Source: Mesostigma viride (Eukaryota > Streptophyta > Mesostigmatophyceae > Mesostigmatales > Mesostigmataceae). From it: DNA of 64,000 bases. The position numbers and the translations under genes were made by a program. A model generated the notes under the pieces. That model searched no databases. It was given only the letters and a program-made list of their open reading frames with translations, and was not told the DNA's origin. Where the stretch lies: assembly GCA_009746045.1 (NCBI GenBank), contig RPFO01000213.1:11302593-11366592 (forward strand). Direction: 5' to 3'. Positions 29,538 to 40,943 of this stretch are shown here, one piece after another (position 1 is the stretch's first letter; each line of letters opens with the position of its first letter).

Positions 29538-31728
29538 TATAATAGCTGTCTCTCTCAAAATTAGTATAAGCAACGTATCCAGCTGCCCAAGTGTCAAGAC
29601 CCTGGCTGGCCTGTGCCCTCCATCACTGCCCTGTCACGTACAAAAGCCAAGAGTCTCTCCTCACAGGGTGCACCTGGGTTGGGTGGCCGGGAGACCTAAT
29701 GACAGTTCAGCCATGCATGCCCTGCTTTTCTAATTTGTCCCACAAGAATGACGGGCCATGAGCATCCCCCTTAGTTTTTGTTGTCCTCACTCCATGCAGG
29801 TCTTCCTACAGACCGCCACACGGCGTCCGCGATAAATCGTCGCGCCTTTCCTCTCAGACAAGTGCTCTAGTCACACGACGTTGGACCGCCATGCGTCCAG
29901 GAGTAGTTGTCTCACCTAATACCGCCATGCATGTCAGCGTTGAGCTGGGCGCTAAGCGTGTGTGGATAGTGGCCTGTTGTGAGCGTTTTCCTGACCAGCA
30001 GGGCCTGGCCAAGTGAGGAGTAGCCGGCCAGGAGGGACATTCTGGTGCCCTGCCTTGGGGCCTCGGGAGAACGCTTACACAGGCAGTACGGACGCTGTCC
30101 AATGCAATCAAGCCAGGTACACAGCACTGCTTCGTTGCGCAACGGCCTACTGTATAGTGTTGCCAGCTAATAGTCCTTTCTTTCACAAGAGCTACTCTCT
30201 CTTTCTACCAATATATGCAAGAACAAAGCATGCCAGTGGCCATGGCAAAGCTGGCACTTGTGTCTTACTTGTGATGAATCAGAACGGAGCTAAACACGAC
30301 ATAACGTTTCCAATAGTTTGCCTGTTAGAGCAGAAGTGTGAACCTGGGTTATCGATAAATTGTGGTGCTCTGCCGGAGGTCATCATGGAGCGCAGACAAC
30401 ATAAACGAGGACTGTCTGGCTCCCGGGGCTGGAAGAATGCTGGGCTTGAATTGCACGCAGGCTGTTCCTCATCCGCACGCGACACAGCAGCACATGATCG
30501 CGAAAACCAAGCTGCGCACCTGCCCATGGTCGTGTTGTTAGCGGCACAATGCCCGTTAACTCAAGCACGGCCCGATGGCAAACACCGAAAAAGGGGAGCA
30601 CGTTCCATACGATTTCAATACGTTCTAGTGCTTATTTTCACCAGCCGGTCTATGCATATACAGCGCACAATACCGGCAACAGCACCAACCTCATTTTGGC
30701 AGTGCTATCTACCCAGTATCTACCAAGATTTCGAGGCATGCTGCTGGCATATTGCGAGGCATCCTCCGGGCTCAGAGTTCCCTGCGAAATACGAGTGTGA
30801 CCGTAGGAATCGTGGGGGTGCTAGCTCGTCTGATTCCGCTACCAAACCCTTCTAGTAACATTTACGTCCTTGATTTCCTACTGTAAGCGAAATAGCCTTA
30901 ATAATGCATTATGGCATATCAAACCAGCAAATATGCCTGATCTTGAATTATTGTTCTGCGCGCCGGATCGGCGGGATCGCTAGCCAGGAGCCACGCACAC
31001 CGATTGCCTTACTTAACTATTTGTTAGGAGACAGCCATGTATGTTGAGATAGCCTCGTGACCCTACAGCCTGGTAGCGCCTGCTGCTGTACGCTCGGCGC
31101 TGCCAGCCCACCAAAAATCAAATCTGATTAAGAGACTGAAGGCGGACGGCTGTTCCACAAATAGCGGCGCAGTGGGTGCTTCCTGAATCCCGGAGTTGAC
31201 GCGGCTGTAGGGACGTTCTTGCTTGGGGGCGGCCGAAGCCCCGAACGGCTGCCCGCAAGGGGGAGCCTATTTCTTGGGGTGGAAAGATAGGGATGAAGGG
31301 GCCAAAACTCGAGGGCAGTTGCCCCGATATCAGCGTTGCGGGTTCAAAGTTCGAACGTTCGAAACCAGCCAAGTCCGAACTTCGATCTCCGACCTCAAAA
31401 CGGATCTGGCGGGAGGATCCTGCCTGGCTAGCCACGAACAGGTACCTCTGAAACAGCGAGCAACTATTTGTAGAGACCTGGTTCCTGGCAGCGGCTGGAA
31501 CCAATCCGGTGCTTCCGAGGCCCGCATCCTTGCGCATAGGAATAGGGAAGACGCTCGGCCGGAGCTCGGAAAGTTTGAACGAGGCTCCAGAAACCGCTAT
31601 CTACATAGCGCGTTTAAGGAGCTGGAAAGAGCCGTTCAGGTTTGAAGTTTTGAAGTATTTGCGCGAGCGCTGTCGTGACCGAGGAAAACAACAACTATTG
31701 CCGGTTATTGCTGAATGAGATATAGACA
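29538..31728. other. Intergenic; no gene recognised
   Basis: It contains one long open frame (30013-30855, +, 280 residues) with no recognisable motif and composition unlike the nearby genes, plus overlapping frames on the other strand. No repeat or RNA gene is evident. 31140-31728 should include the promoter and 5' UTR of the HMG-like gene. Confidence 0.4.
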
Positions 31729-32439
31729 ATGGAGGTGGTAGCCGATCCACCCGCTCCTGTGAGCAAGCCAGAGCAGCCGGAAGTCGCGAAGGCACCAGAA
31801 CCAGTCCCCGCTCCCCCGAAGGAACCGCCTCCTAAATGGGCGGTTTTGGCCAAGACGGTATGCCTGGAGCTACGCACGTGCTTCGGCCGAATTGCAACTG
31901 CCATCGATGGAATGTACGAGTTCAAAGGGGTTGCCCCCTTGCTGCCTGCCCCTGCCCTCCCGCTGACTGGGCAGAAGAAAAAGAAGAGGCAAGCAACCGA
32001 CGAAAACGGGGTGGAGAAGGGGGAAAAAAAGCGACGTGAGATGACAAAATTCAACCTGTTCGTCAAGAAGGAAATGGAATACCTGCGAGAGAAGGGTCTT
32101 CGTTCCGGAGAGTCGCAGCAGAATTTGATGAAGGAGGTTTGCCAAAAGTGGAGGGTCGCCCCGGAGAATCCTAGGCGCGCGCTCCCTGGCGCTCCCAGCC
32201 CGGACACGGCCGCTGGCGAGGCCCACGACGAGGCCCACGAGGACGTCGCGGCTGCTGCCGCTGCTGCGGACGCTGGCGATGCCGATGCCGGCGACGGAAA
32301 GAAGAAGCGGAGGAAGAAGAAGCAAAAGGAGGAGGAGGCGAAGGAAGAGAACGACGATGCTCCTCCTTCTCCGGCTTCTGGCGACGCCGACGCTGGTGGC
32401 AAGAAGAAGAGAAGGAAGAAGAAGGAGGCTTCCGAGTAA
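31729..32439 (+). CDS. HMG-box/YABBY-type small nuclear protein
   Basis: A single-exon 236-residue protein. The ATG at 31729 has a favourable context (GACAATGG) and an in-frame stop upstream at 31716. Residues 1-40 are Pro/Glu/Lys-rich. Residues 41-70 look folded (KTVCLELRTCFGRIATAI). Residues 101-150 hold the domain: MTKFNLFVKKEMEYLREK, then LMKEVCQKWRVAPENP, matching the helix-turn pattern of YABBY/HMG-like DNA-binding domains. The tail (185-236) alternates acidic/Ala stretches with KKKRRKKK blocks that should act as nuclear-localisation and DNA-contact segments. It is probably a chromatin or nucleolar protein. No intron is needed. Confidence 0.75.
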   Translation: MEVVADPPAPVSKPEQPEVAKAPEPVPAPPKEPPPKWAVLAKTVCLELRTCFGRIATAIDGMYEFKGVAPLLPAPALPLTGQKKKKRQATDENGVEKGEKKRREMTKFNLFVKKEMEYLREKGLRSGESQQNLMKEVCQKWRVAPENPRRALPGAPSPDTAAGEAHDEAHEDVAAAAAAADAGDADAGDGKKKRRKKKQKEEEAKEENDDAPPSPASGDADAGGKKKRRKKKEASE

Positions 32440-33518
32440 ATATCTGCTGCACTGCGATTACTCTTCCATTTGATTGATGGCTTTTGCTCTCTATCCCAAA
32501 TTGGGGTATATGCAAGGGTATCCTGTTTCGTGGCTTGCCACGGTAGAAGTTACCTGAGGCAGATTGCCGCCTTGCATATTGGCAGAGGCTCAAGCAAGCG
32601 AGGATCTCCCTCGCAGATTGCCTGCTTGACAACGTTAGTTGAAATCCTTCTTAGCGGGCATGTTCATAAGTACCCCTCCGTTTCTTAGCACCTGTGTGGG
32701 TACAGATTCGGTTGAGTGGCATGCCAGAAGCTACCATGCTCTTGTTTGAAGATCTATATCGCAAGGATGACTCCTCATGCTTCTAGTTTCCTGCATACTT
32801 AGTTTTAATGGTTGCGATTTCAAATTATCAGACATGCCTTGAAAGCAGTGTCTCCATAACATATTTCTATGTACAATTTGAAAGTTCTTTTATTTTGAAC
32901 ATGAGACACAAACCAGGAAGATGAATGTTCTACTAATGGATATTTGTACTATGGTTATCTAGGTAGTATCGGCTATGTCCCCCGTTGACGGACATTCCGT
33001 TCAGGATCCAGCCGTGGTCAAGCGGTACAAGTGTAGGACGTCGATTTAGACAACTATTGTAATGTGTTCAATGTACCTGGATAGTATCGAGTGGCGAAGT
33101 GTAGTACTCCTATGCACCTTTATCACGTAGAAGTTGATCCACAGCACAATGTCCGACTTACAGACCCCACTCTCCGGTAATTACTGAGAGTTTTTTTCGC
33201 GGTGGGGTTATAGTCCCCCTGGGCCAGCCACCTCCGCGCACCTGCTCGCATGTGCTAATGACCGCGCTTCGTTTAGGCTTTTTTCCACAGGCGGTGCCAC
33301 ACCGGCAACAATTTCACATGGCGAGAGGCCGGCGAATGCCGGCCAAATACTACTGCTATAACGTTTTGTTGACATAAGTATTTACTAAGCTTCTATTACT
33401 ATACTGAATATTCGCCGCGCCGGCCCTGGTAGTGCCACCCGTCTGGCCGGAGTCGCGCCGGGCACTCTTTTCCACATGGCCGGATCCGTTGGGATCCGGC
33501 TGTAAACCAAGCGCTGCT
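32440..33518. other. Intergenic; 3' flank of the HMG-like gene
   Basis: AT-richer than the gene. No coding motif, RNA gene or transposon end was recognised. It ends at the LINE target-site copy at 33519. Confidence 0.5.
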
Positions 33519-34078
33519 AAATATGACGATTAATTAATTAATTAATTAATTAATTAGACTCGTGCTCCCGTTGGGGAGTCACGGAGCATTAACCCCGATG
33601 GATGGATGGATGGGTGCAAACATGCCTACCGGTCTAATCTATCTACATTGGCTACATACTACATCTATCTAACAGCATTCTAACTACAACATCTATCTAG
33701 GCAGCCGCACGCTGCCCGAGGGGGAGCTATCTGGCGTGCCTCCCGCGGGATTGCACACGCGGGCGCTTCCCCACTGGGGGGGGCTCATTGTCCTCTATGA
33801 CCTGGGCCCACTTGGCCTTGTCCATCATCTTCTTCCAAATCACGGAGAGGCCGAGGCCCCCCATGTCCTCTACTAGCTGTTCCTTGAAGGTGCGGGCCTT
33901 GCGGCGTCTAACATCACTAGGCCCAGCCCGCGTCAGGAGGTGCCGGCCAGGCTGGGCTGGTCGCAGTCCTGCGGGGGGGCCACGTGAGGTGTCTACCTGG
34001 TTGGTGCGAGCTAGGTGCCCTACAAGCTGCAGGCGGCGTTGCTTAATGGTGCTGGTGATATAGGGCAAATATGACGAT
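33519..34078 (-). mobile_element. LINE-A copy 3: 5'-truncated insertion with 12-bp duplication
   Basis: The element is 33531-34066, flanked by AAATATGACGAT at 33519-33530 and 34067-34078. On the minus strand it has the last codons of the LINE-A protein (YITSTIKQRRLQLVGHLAR to a DKAKW motif; open from 34068 to 33727), the 3' UTR with TAGATG and CATCC repeats, the hairpin CTCCCGTTGGGGAG (33566-33579 on the plus strand) and a TTAATTAATT tail (33531-33556). It shows the exact 3' end of the family. Confidence 0.95.
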
Positions 34079-35434
34079 GCACACGTACATCCCTACCTAG
34101 GTGGTATAACGCGTGGTGTATATCAAGGTAGGCAGCAAATAGTAGATCCGAATGCTGCCTAGCTAGTGCCGATATGCGGAAAAAGCGCGAAAACTCAGCG
34201 TGGCTCCAACAGGGTTCAAAACTAGGGCCTCTGGCATAGATTTCACGGTTATATCTGATCCGCAGGAACCCCAAACTATACCCAACCATGCGAAAATGCT
34301 CTTCACCCGAGAGTGGTGCCAGTGGTTTGGAAATTGCAGATGCTACATGAGACTTGTGCCAATTTCTATCCAATTGATACAATAAGTGTCGACTGAAATG
34401 TTGAACAAGAATCCATCTTGTATTGATCGACAATATTTGTAGCCATTGTTCATCCACCAAATACTTGTGTGTTCCATCAGCATGATTGTAGGGTATGGTA
34501 CCAGTACCGACTGGAAACTGAAGGTGTATACCATCAACAACATAACCTGATATCCAAGGCACAGTAGCCATTGCACAACATCCATGGAAGCTGGCCACTG
34601 CCCAAACTGAAGTCGGGTCCACATAGCCACAGATCCTGCAGACCCTGCTACTGAGTGCTGCAGAACAGAGCACGATTCAAACTGGGGAATAATGCCCGAA
34701 GGCATTGGCCTCAGCCCCTGGGATCAAGCTCTTGGGATTATAACATTGGCTACATGCGAGCAACTGGGTGTAATGAAGGGGAATTCCACTGTAGCCACCC
34801 AAGCCAACTGCAGCACACTCAAAGGTCACATGTGCTCAAAAGCACGCGACTGTCTCGCTTAGTAGTATTGAATGAAGTCGACGTGAAGTTGACCAAGTGA
34901 CATGAAACGCAGCCTGCTGCCAAAAACATCAGTGCTGCGTCAAATCACAGGCAGGCAAGGCCTGCCCTAACCTGCCAGGTGCCGAGCAGCGGGAAACCAA
35001 ACAGGGCGAGTAACCATGCCTCCCACTCATACAATTGGGATATATTAAGCGGCATCGGGTGAACCGGGTTTTACTGTAACCAAGAAGCATATAAATCAGC
35101 TGACGCCGGCCTTGACCGTTCTTATCACGATCCCATGCATGTACCCCCTGCAGGTTCTGCGGCTATATCGCTTGACGATGCGAGTAGTCCGACCAAATGA
35201 AATGGTAATACATGCAGAGAGCACAAGGCCATGGACAGATTCCAAAACCAATCTCAGTATCAACCTGGGACCCGGGCGGAGATGAAAGACAAGCCAAGAA
35301 TACAGGTAATGGAGCCAGAGGGCATGATTAGGATGCAGAATAGCCAGTTAGATAAGGCATCCAATTTTTTGAGCCCGGTCACTGGCAATCCGAGTTGGCT
35401 GGCCCACGTAGAACAAGCTGTGGGAGCCCCAACG
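34079..35434. other. Intergenic, with one unrecognised minus-strand frame
   Basis: A minus-strand frame (34673-34080, about 198 residues before it enters the LINE) includes PWISGYVVDGIHLQFPVGTG and GEEHFRMVGYSLGFLRIRY. It is suggestive of real coding sequence, but I cannot assign it and a second frame overlaps it. It could be a degraded transposon gene cut by LINE-A copy 3. Confidence 0.3.
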
Positions 35435-38179
35435 TCATCGCCTCTTGAAGCCATATCTGGACGGTGGACAAGAAAGGACACAGCAGACGGGCGGGCGGGC
35501 AGGCAGGCAGGGATGCCACCGTGCGAAAGCGGGATCAGTAATGGGATCCAGTAAGCTTAGCCTACCGGCCTGCAAGGCAGTGGAGCAAGTGGTACGAAAA
35601 GACGCGGGCGGTAGTGGGAGCGTGCAAGAGGAAGGGAAACAGGAAAGCGGCTGGATCCGGGGTGGAAGGGGAGGGGGGAAAAGGAATACTAACAATTGTT
35701 ATTATTATTATTATTGTTGTTGTTATTAAAGTTACTATTCTCATCGACTTGTGGCTTGTGACGTTACAAGTGCTCAAAAGAGCGTGCACATAAATGATAG
35801 GCTGCGGAGACATGCCCATTCCAACCAGCAGTCAGCAGGAGTACATGGTTCCAACCACTGTGCCAGTCAGAAGGGTACATGGCATGCATACTCTGAAGAG
35901 CACAAACAGACGATGTAACAATCAAGGTTCGTGTGCATGTGCATGGCCAGGGTGGCTCCACAAGATGAGAGTAAAAAAGGGCTTTAAAAACAGAGGAAGG
36001 CGACTCAAATCGCAATCCAACCCTTTTGATATGCAATCCAACCCCTTTGACATGCAATCCAACCCTTTGACATGCAATCCAGCCCTTTGACATGCAATCC
36101 AACCCTTTGACATGCAACCCACATTGCGAGCTGGAGGGAACAATGCAGGCTTTGCTATCAGAGACACGGCGGGCGTAAGAAAAGGTCGCAAGCTCGGGCA
36201 GGTGTGGCGGGACGGGGCAATCATGCGCACACACGCACACAATTCCATATCTCAATCACAATTTCATATATATTTATAAAAAAAAAGAATGCTAGCTTTC
36301 TGGCGGAAACCTTCAACTAGCCAGAGCGACATCTCACGTCTGGGAGGTCATTCGAATGAGCAATAATCCACAAGCTTGGTGGCAACGACTATGACATTAG
36401 AAAATCAAACCACACCCCCTTAACCAATTCGTGCTCATCACCGCCCAAATCTGCTACAGTAGATGTGGGAACTCGTCCTTAGCACACGTGAACAACATAA
36501 CATGTACACAACATCAAGCCACCCATTCCAAAGTCCACTCCAACCGAAGACAGAAACCTCCCTCTCTTCTAGAAATCGTGCCATACTCACTTTTTCCGCT
36601 CATAGAATAAATCGGTCTTGGCACTCCCCAGGTTCACGATCTTAGGACATCCATCCCTCTGCCGTGGCCACCAGTAAGGGAGAAACATCGCGCAGGGGCG
36701 TGAGCAAGGGAGGCAGCGCATGACACTCAGAAGAGGGGGGCATAGCGCGCAAGTAAACCATACAGCATACTCATTACAGGGATAATCGCGAGGACGAGGG
36801 GTGACTTATGGCCATGAGAAGGGCATTCAGGCACCCCTGGGCAGGATGACAGCCCTGTATGACATTATAGAAGAATTGCTTATGTAGGAGTAGTAACACA
36901 CCCGTCATGAAAAGACAGGCCAATCTATATGCCAGGACAGGTCACTCCAATGCCCATACGTGTCGCAATACATGCCAATACGTGCCAGTCTTCGTGCCCA
37001 CATGCCTCTTCTTGCCAACAATGCCCCTCCTTGCCACAGTCCCCCTTAGCATGCTCCCCGGCTTGTACTCATCCACTTGTACTGTCGGTGGCGTGTATGC
37101 CTCCATGTATGGGCCACGACGTCACTAGTGTATGGACCACTGTCAACCGCAACAGAACACGGCGTCACTAGTTATGGATCGCTTTCAACCGCAACAGAAC
37201 ACGACGTCACTGGTGTATGGACCACTCTCAACCGCAAAACCAAGCAGTGCCCACGATATACATAAATCTGGCAGTAACCAATCACGTCCCATGAGCTTGG
37301 CAGGCACGGGGACCAGCCACCATTCAGCCCTATAGACTGCAGAGGCAAAGGGCCTATGAGGATTGAAACAGATTCATGATGTAGGTGGTAAGAAAGGACT
37401 TACAACTACCCGTGGGAAAGGAATCACAATTGCCCAACACAGTCCCGCGAAGAGGGCATGTTGCCCAACACAGTAGCGAGAAGAGGGTGTGCAGGAGGTG
37501 ACGTACATCTTTTTCTTGCTGCGTGCACTCTTTGCAGTAGTAGGCGTCTGATATGCCGTTCCCCCCACAGATAACGCATCTGCCTTGGTATGTGCCATAG
37601 TTGCACTCGTCGCACACGCGCACCAGCGTGCACGGGCGGACATAGGAGTCGCATATTACGCACTTGCCGTCACCTGCGATGGGGAGATACACACGAACGA
37701 CGGGAAAATGCGGGTAAATTGCCAGACGGAGAGCTGCAGGCAACCTTGGTACGAACACGGGGGGGGGGGGGGGGCAAAACGGTTCCAATCAACGCCTTGG
37801 CAGGTTGGGGATGCTACTTACATTTTTCGCAGAGTCTCCCGATTGCTGTGGCGAGGGAAAGGGCAAGCACACAAACACGCACCCCGACAGCACACACAGG
37901 ACACCAGTCAGGTAGCTGGCGGAGAGCAAAGCTAGAGAAGAAAAGAACAATACCCAACCCCAGGCGTGTCCTTATCCAGATACAGCCGCCTAAGGACTAT
38001 GCACGTTCGAGGCTGGGAATCCTCGGCATCCTCGGCATCAATCATGCTGATATGGGAGCAAGGAATTACAGCAGTAAACAGACTGTTTCGTAGCATAAAT
38101 ATGGGGAAATAAAAATAAGCAGCTTACCAATTCCAGGCTGTTTCCTGCACATGATCAAATCAGGATGGTGCTTCGCCAT
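35435..38179 (-). CDS. PHF5A: PHF5A/Rds3 splicing factor (SF3b subunit), five exons
   Basis: Exons: 38179-38128, 37845-37822, 37673-37507, 36658-36591, 35456-35435. They total 333 nt, giving 110 residues plus stop, exactly the usual length of the family. All introns are GT-AG with matching phases. The N-terminus is [16 protein letters not shown]; the centre has [16 protein letters not shown] and [19 protein letters not shown], the cysteine-rich zinc-knot fold; the C-terminus is [17 protein letters not shown]5A sits in the SF3b complex of the U2 snRNP and contacts the branch-point adenosine. Exon 2 is only 24 nt and the last coding exon 22 nt. Intron 4 (1,134 nt) holds a minisatellite. Confidence 0.97.
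35698..35728. repeat. TTA/TTG microsatellite
   Basis: TTATTATTATTATTATTG followed by TTGTTG repeats, within intron 4 of PHF5A. Confidence 0.9.
36010..36120. repeat. Minisatellite, about 21-bp unit, 5 copies
   Basis: The unit ATGCAATCCAACCCTTTGAC is repeated with single-base differences inside intron 4 of PHF5A. It is directly tandem with no unique spacers, so it is not a CRISPR array. Confidence 0.9.
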
Positions 38180-38595
38180 TGGTAATCACCCAGTAAATGC
38201 AACAATAAATGTGGGCAAATGTCGCGTTCCTTACTTCTGCGGCGTTACTCCTGGACGCCGGTCACAGGAAGACAACTATTGTCGACAGGCGAGACGAAGC
38301 TAGCTACAACAGCTGCAGTGATACCATCACACGCAAGCTTAGCATCTTGCAAAAGTGGGCAAGGAGCGTGATGGTAAGCTTGAACGGCACAAAAGCGTTG
38401 CCTTTTCCTTCGCATTTCCCAGTTCCTCCCTAGAGAAGAGAGAGTTCGAGTCCACCAGTCATGGCTGTAGAAGGCTGTAGACCTGAAGTCCGCCAGTACA
38501 AACTCCAGGGGAAAAATAGCTTAAATTGTAAATAAATATATCTTTAAATTTCCACCTTCCTGGGTACCATGCACCCGGTAGGGTGAACTTATCCC

Positions 38596-38695
38596 GCCCG
38601 TGTAACTCAGCTTGGTTAGAGTGTAGGTCTTATGAAGGGTCTGAACGGCTCTTTTGGCAAGCCTAAAGTCTCGGGATCGAAGCCCGACACGGGCA
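38596..38695 (+). tRNA. tRNA-Ile(TAT) with a 25-nt intron
   Basis: The acceptor stem GCCCGTG (38596-38602) pairs perfectly with CACGGGC (38688-38694), with discriminator A at 38695. The D arm is ACTC...GAGT and the anticodon stem TAGGT/GCCTA. The anticodon loop starts CTTATG, giving TAT (38631-38633). The intron is about 38635-38659. The T arm is TCGGG, ATCGAAG, CCCGA. Introns in tRNA-Ile(TAT) are common in eukaryotes. Oddities: A instead of T at the first T-loop position and G at position 37. It lies 417 bp upstream of PHF5A, divergent from it. Confidence 0.8.
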
Positions 38696-39920
38696 TCCAA
38701 CCACTTGAGTTTTAGTTTTTCCCTTTTTCGTCCTCAGGCGCCGCGCCACGTGCAGTCCGCGCCACGTCAATGTGCGAGTTTCCCCCCACAACTAAATGTC
38801 CTGCCTCGCGTGGCCCTGTGCCAGCAATCGTTCAATAGAATCACATTTATCTACTGTACTGCAGCGTATGTGCTTGCCTAAACCCCAGCCAGATGGGGTT
38901 TTGTCGTCTCTACAGTACCCTCACTTCACGATATTTTATTTTAGCCGCTACGCTGTCACCGTAGTGTTCGAATGTGGCGCCATTGGCGGCATTCGGCAGT
39001 AGCCATACGTCCATCGCTTTTGCCGAATGTCTGATTATAAATTTCTATTTTAACAATTTAAGCAATTTCACAGGATGTCCTGTTGCAGAGCAACGGGCTG
39101 AGCAGCGGGGCTTTGTGGACAACTTCATAGCTCACGGGAACCCTCTCTTATGCAGAATGGATCGAGAGGTTATGTCATGATTAATTGATTTGTTAATAAT
39201 TGTGTGGTTACCGTTCGGTTGCCTGAAAAGTGGACGCCAGTGTGCAGCTGGCAAGGGGCCGGCCCCCTAGGCTACATTTGGGAGATGGATGGGGCGTGAA
39301 GTATTCTCCCCAGCTGTTTAGACGACATCGACACTCGATCGGCATCGCCTGGAAGTTTACCGTGCCATGTGGCGTAAGGCACAGGGCAAGATTATTTCGG
39401 AAGGTTCTTGTTTTCTTCGTCCTGAATTCTCACGGCTGCATCAAGAGCGAGGCTGAATGGCACCACCAGACGCATGCTGCGCTGTATATCTTTCGTGTGT
39501 TCACCCATCTTGTCTGTGTTAATTGGTGTTGGTGTTTGATGAGCTGATGTGGGCTATGTGTTGATCTGGTATTGTGACTAATCGAGTAGGCGGAAGTCTG
39601 TCAGTGATCGGAAGTTGAGTACTTTCGGCTGTGGCCGATGTGTGTGGCGCCGCGCCGGTACTTGTGCAGTTTTAATACTTGCGGTGGTATCGCACTATTT
39701 CTGGGTACTTTGTGGCATCGCGTTGATAGCTTCAGTTCGCGGTATGTGTGTCTTGTGGTTGAGCTGATGCGTTGCGGTGATGATCCACTAAGGCAGCCGT
39801 CATTACATTTTGGGGCGCAATCACCATGTGAAAGCGCGCACCTACGGGCCTTAGGGCTGCGGGCTATGGATCTGAGCACAATACCCACTACCATCATCTT
39901 CGAGGATCTTCGCCAACTCC
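38696..39920. other. Intergenic; no gene recognised
   Basis: Short frames on both strands only (the longest plus-strand frames are 105 residues at 39230 and 132 at 39638, the latter running into a LINE). No repeat or RNA gene recognised. Confidence 0.4.
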
Positions 39921-40210
39921 TTAAGCTTGTTGGTCATAGAGGACAACGAGCCCCCCCCTGTGGGCTAGCGCCCGCGTGTGCAAACCCGCGGGAGGCACGC
40001 CAGACAGCTCCCCTAGGGCAGCGTAATGCTGTATAGATAGATGTTGTAGTTAGTAATGCTGTTAGATAGATGTCGTAGGTAGCTGATGTAGATAGCTTAG
40101 ACCGGTAGGACTGTTTGCACCCATCCATCCATCCATCCATCGGGGTTAATGCTCCGTGACTCCCCAACAGGAGCACGAGTCTAATTAATTAATCAATTAA
40201 TTAAGCTTGT
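39921..40210 (+). mobile_element. LINE-A copy 4: short 3' insertion with 10-bp duplication
   Basis: The element is 39931-40200, flanked by TTAAGCTTGT at 39921-39930 and 40201-40210. It contains only the last few codons (GGTCATAGAGGACAACGAGC), the 3' UTR with TAGATG and CATCC repeats, the terminal hairpin CTCCCCAACAGGAG (40160-40173) and an AATTAATTAATC tail. It is a severely 5'-truncated insertion. Confidence 0.95.
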
Positions 40211-40943
40211 AATTGATGCTTTATTTAACACATGGTACCAGGGTTTGCATACTTATGACAAAGTTAATTATAGAGGTGTTCTGGCCGGTCAAAGTACACG
40301 GGGTCAGGGTACTTTTTCACGTACAACGTGCATTCCAGAAAACGACGACCTGGCCATGGCGGCTTGCGCCCACGCATGGCATTTACGTTTTCGTTCGAAT
40401 TTTCTGACCAAACTCAGGAAATTGATTTTATACGTCCTAAAGATGATATAGGCCAATTTTTGGTTCGCGGGCATGCCATTTGATAGGTGTCGGCAGCGTT
40501 CTTGCTGAAAAAAGCTGCGATCAGGCCGGACAATAGAAACGTTGACAGCAATACCTTTCCGGCGTATTTTAAAGGATGTATCGGTTTCTTTTTACTTTTT
40601 ATGATGATTTGTAGTCGTAAACGTGCAAGGGTGGCCAGAAATCGTCGAATCTAGCGACCATGCTGCACAACTTTGGTGTGCCGCAATGCGCCATTTTGCG
40701 GCCACCGCCTGGGCCAAGGTAATGCCAGCCATGCCAAGTAAAGCTGAGCTATCGTTTTCTTGTCGATGTATATGACGTTTATGTATACGTTCTAGCTTGT
40801 GCAGCACATTCTTTCTTCAATATTCGTGCTCTTTCTTGACCATGGCCTGGCTTCTTCCTAAAACACTCATTCTTAGATGCTTCCCTCAGTCAGTTGACCT
40901 GCCATAGTGTGATGGTGATATATAAGTTTTAGAGGCTGTATGG
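40211..40943. other. Intergenic, possible diverged GGGGAC-family relic at 40280-40480
   Basis: CCTGGCCATGGCGGCTTGCGCC (40350 region) and a following short frame (FRSNFLTKLRKLIL) resemble the end ORF of the GGGGAC elements at 9928 and 6208. No inverted ends or target duplication can be seen. Nothing else was recognised. Confidence 0.25.

Noticed and set aside
36010-36120. Regular short repeats that might suggest a CRISPR array
   Set aside because: Units are directly tandem with no unique spacers and lie in a eukaryotic intron.
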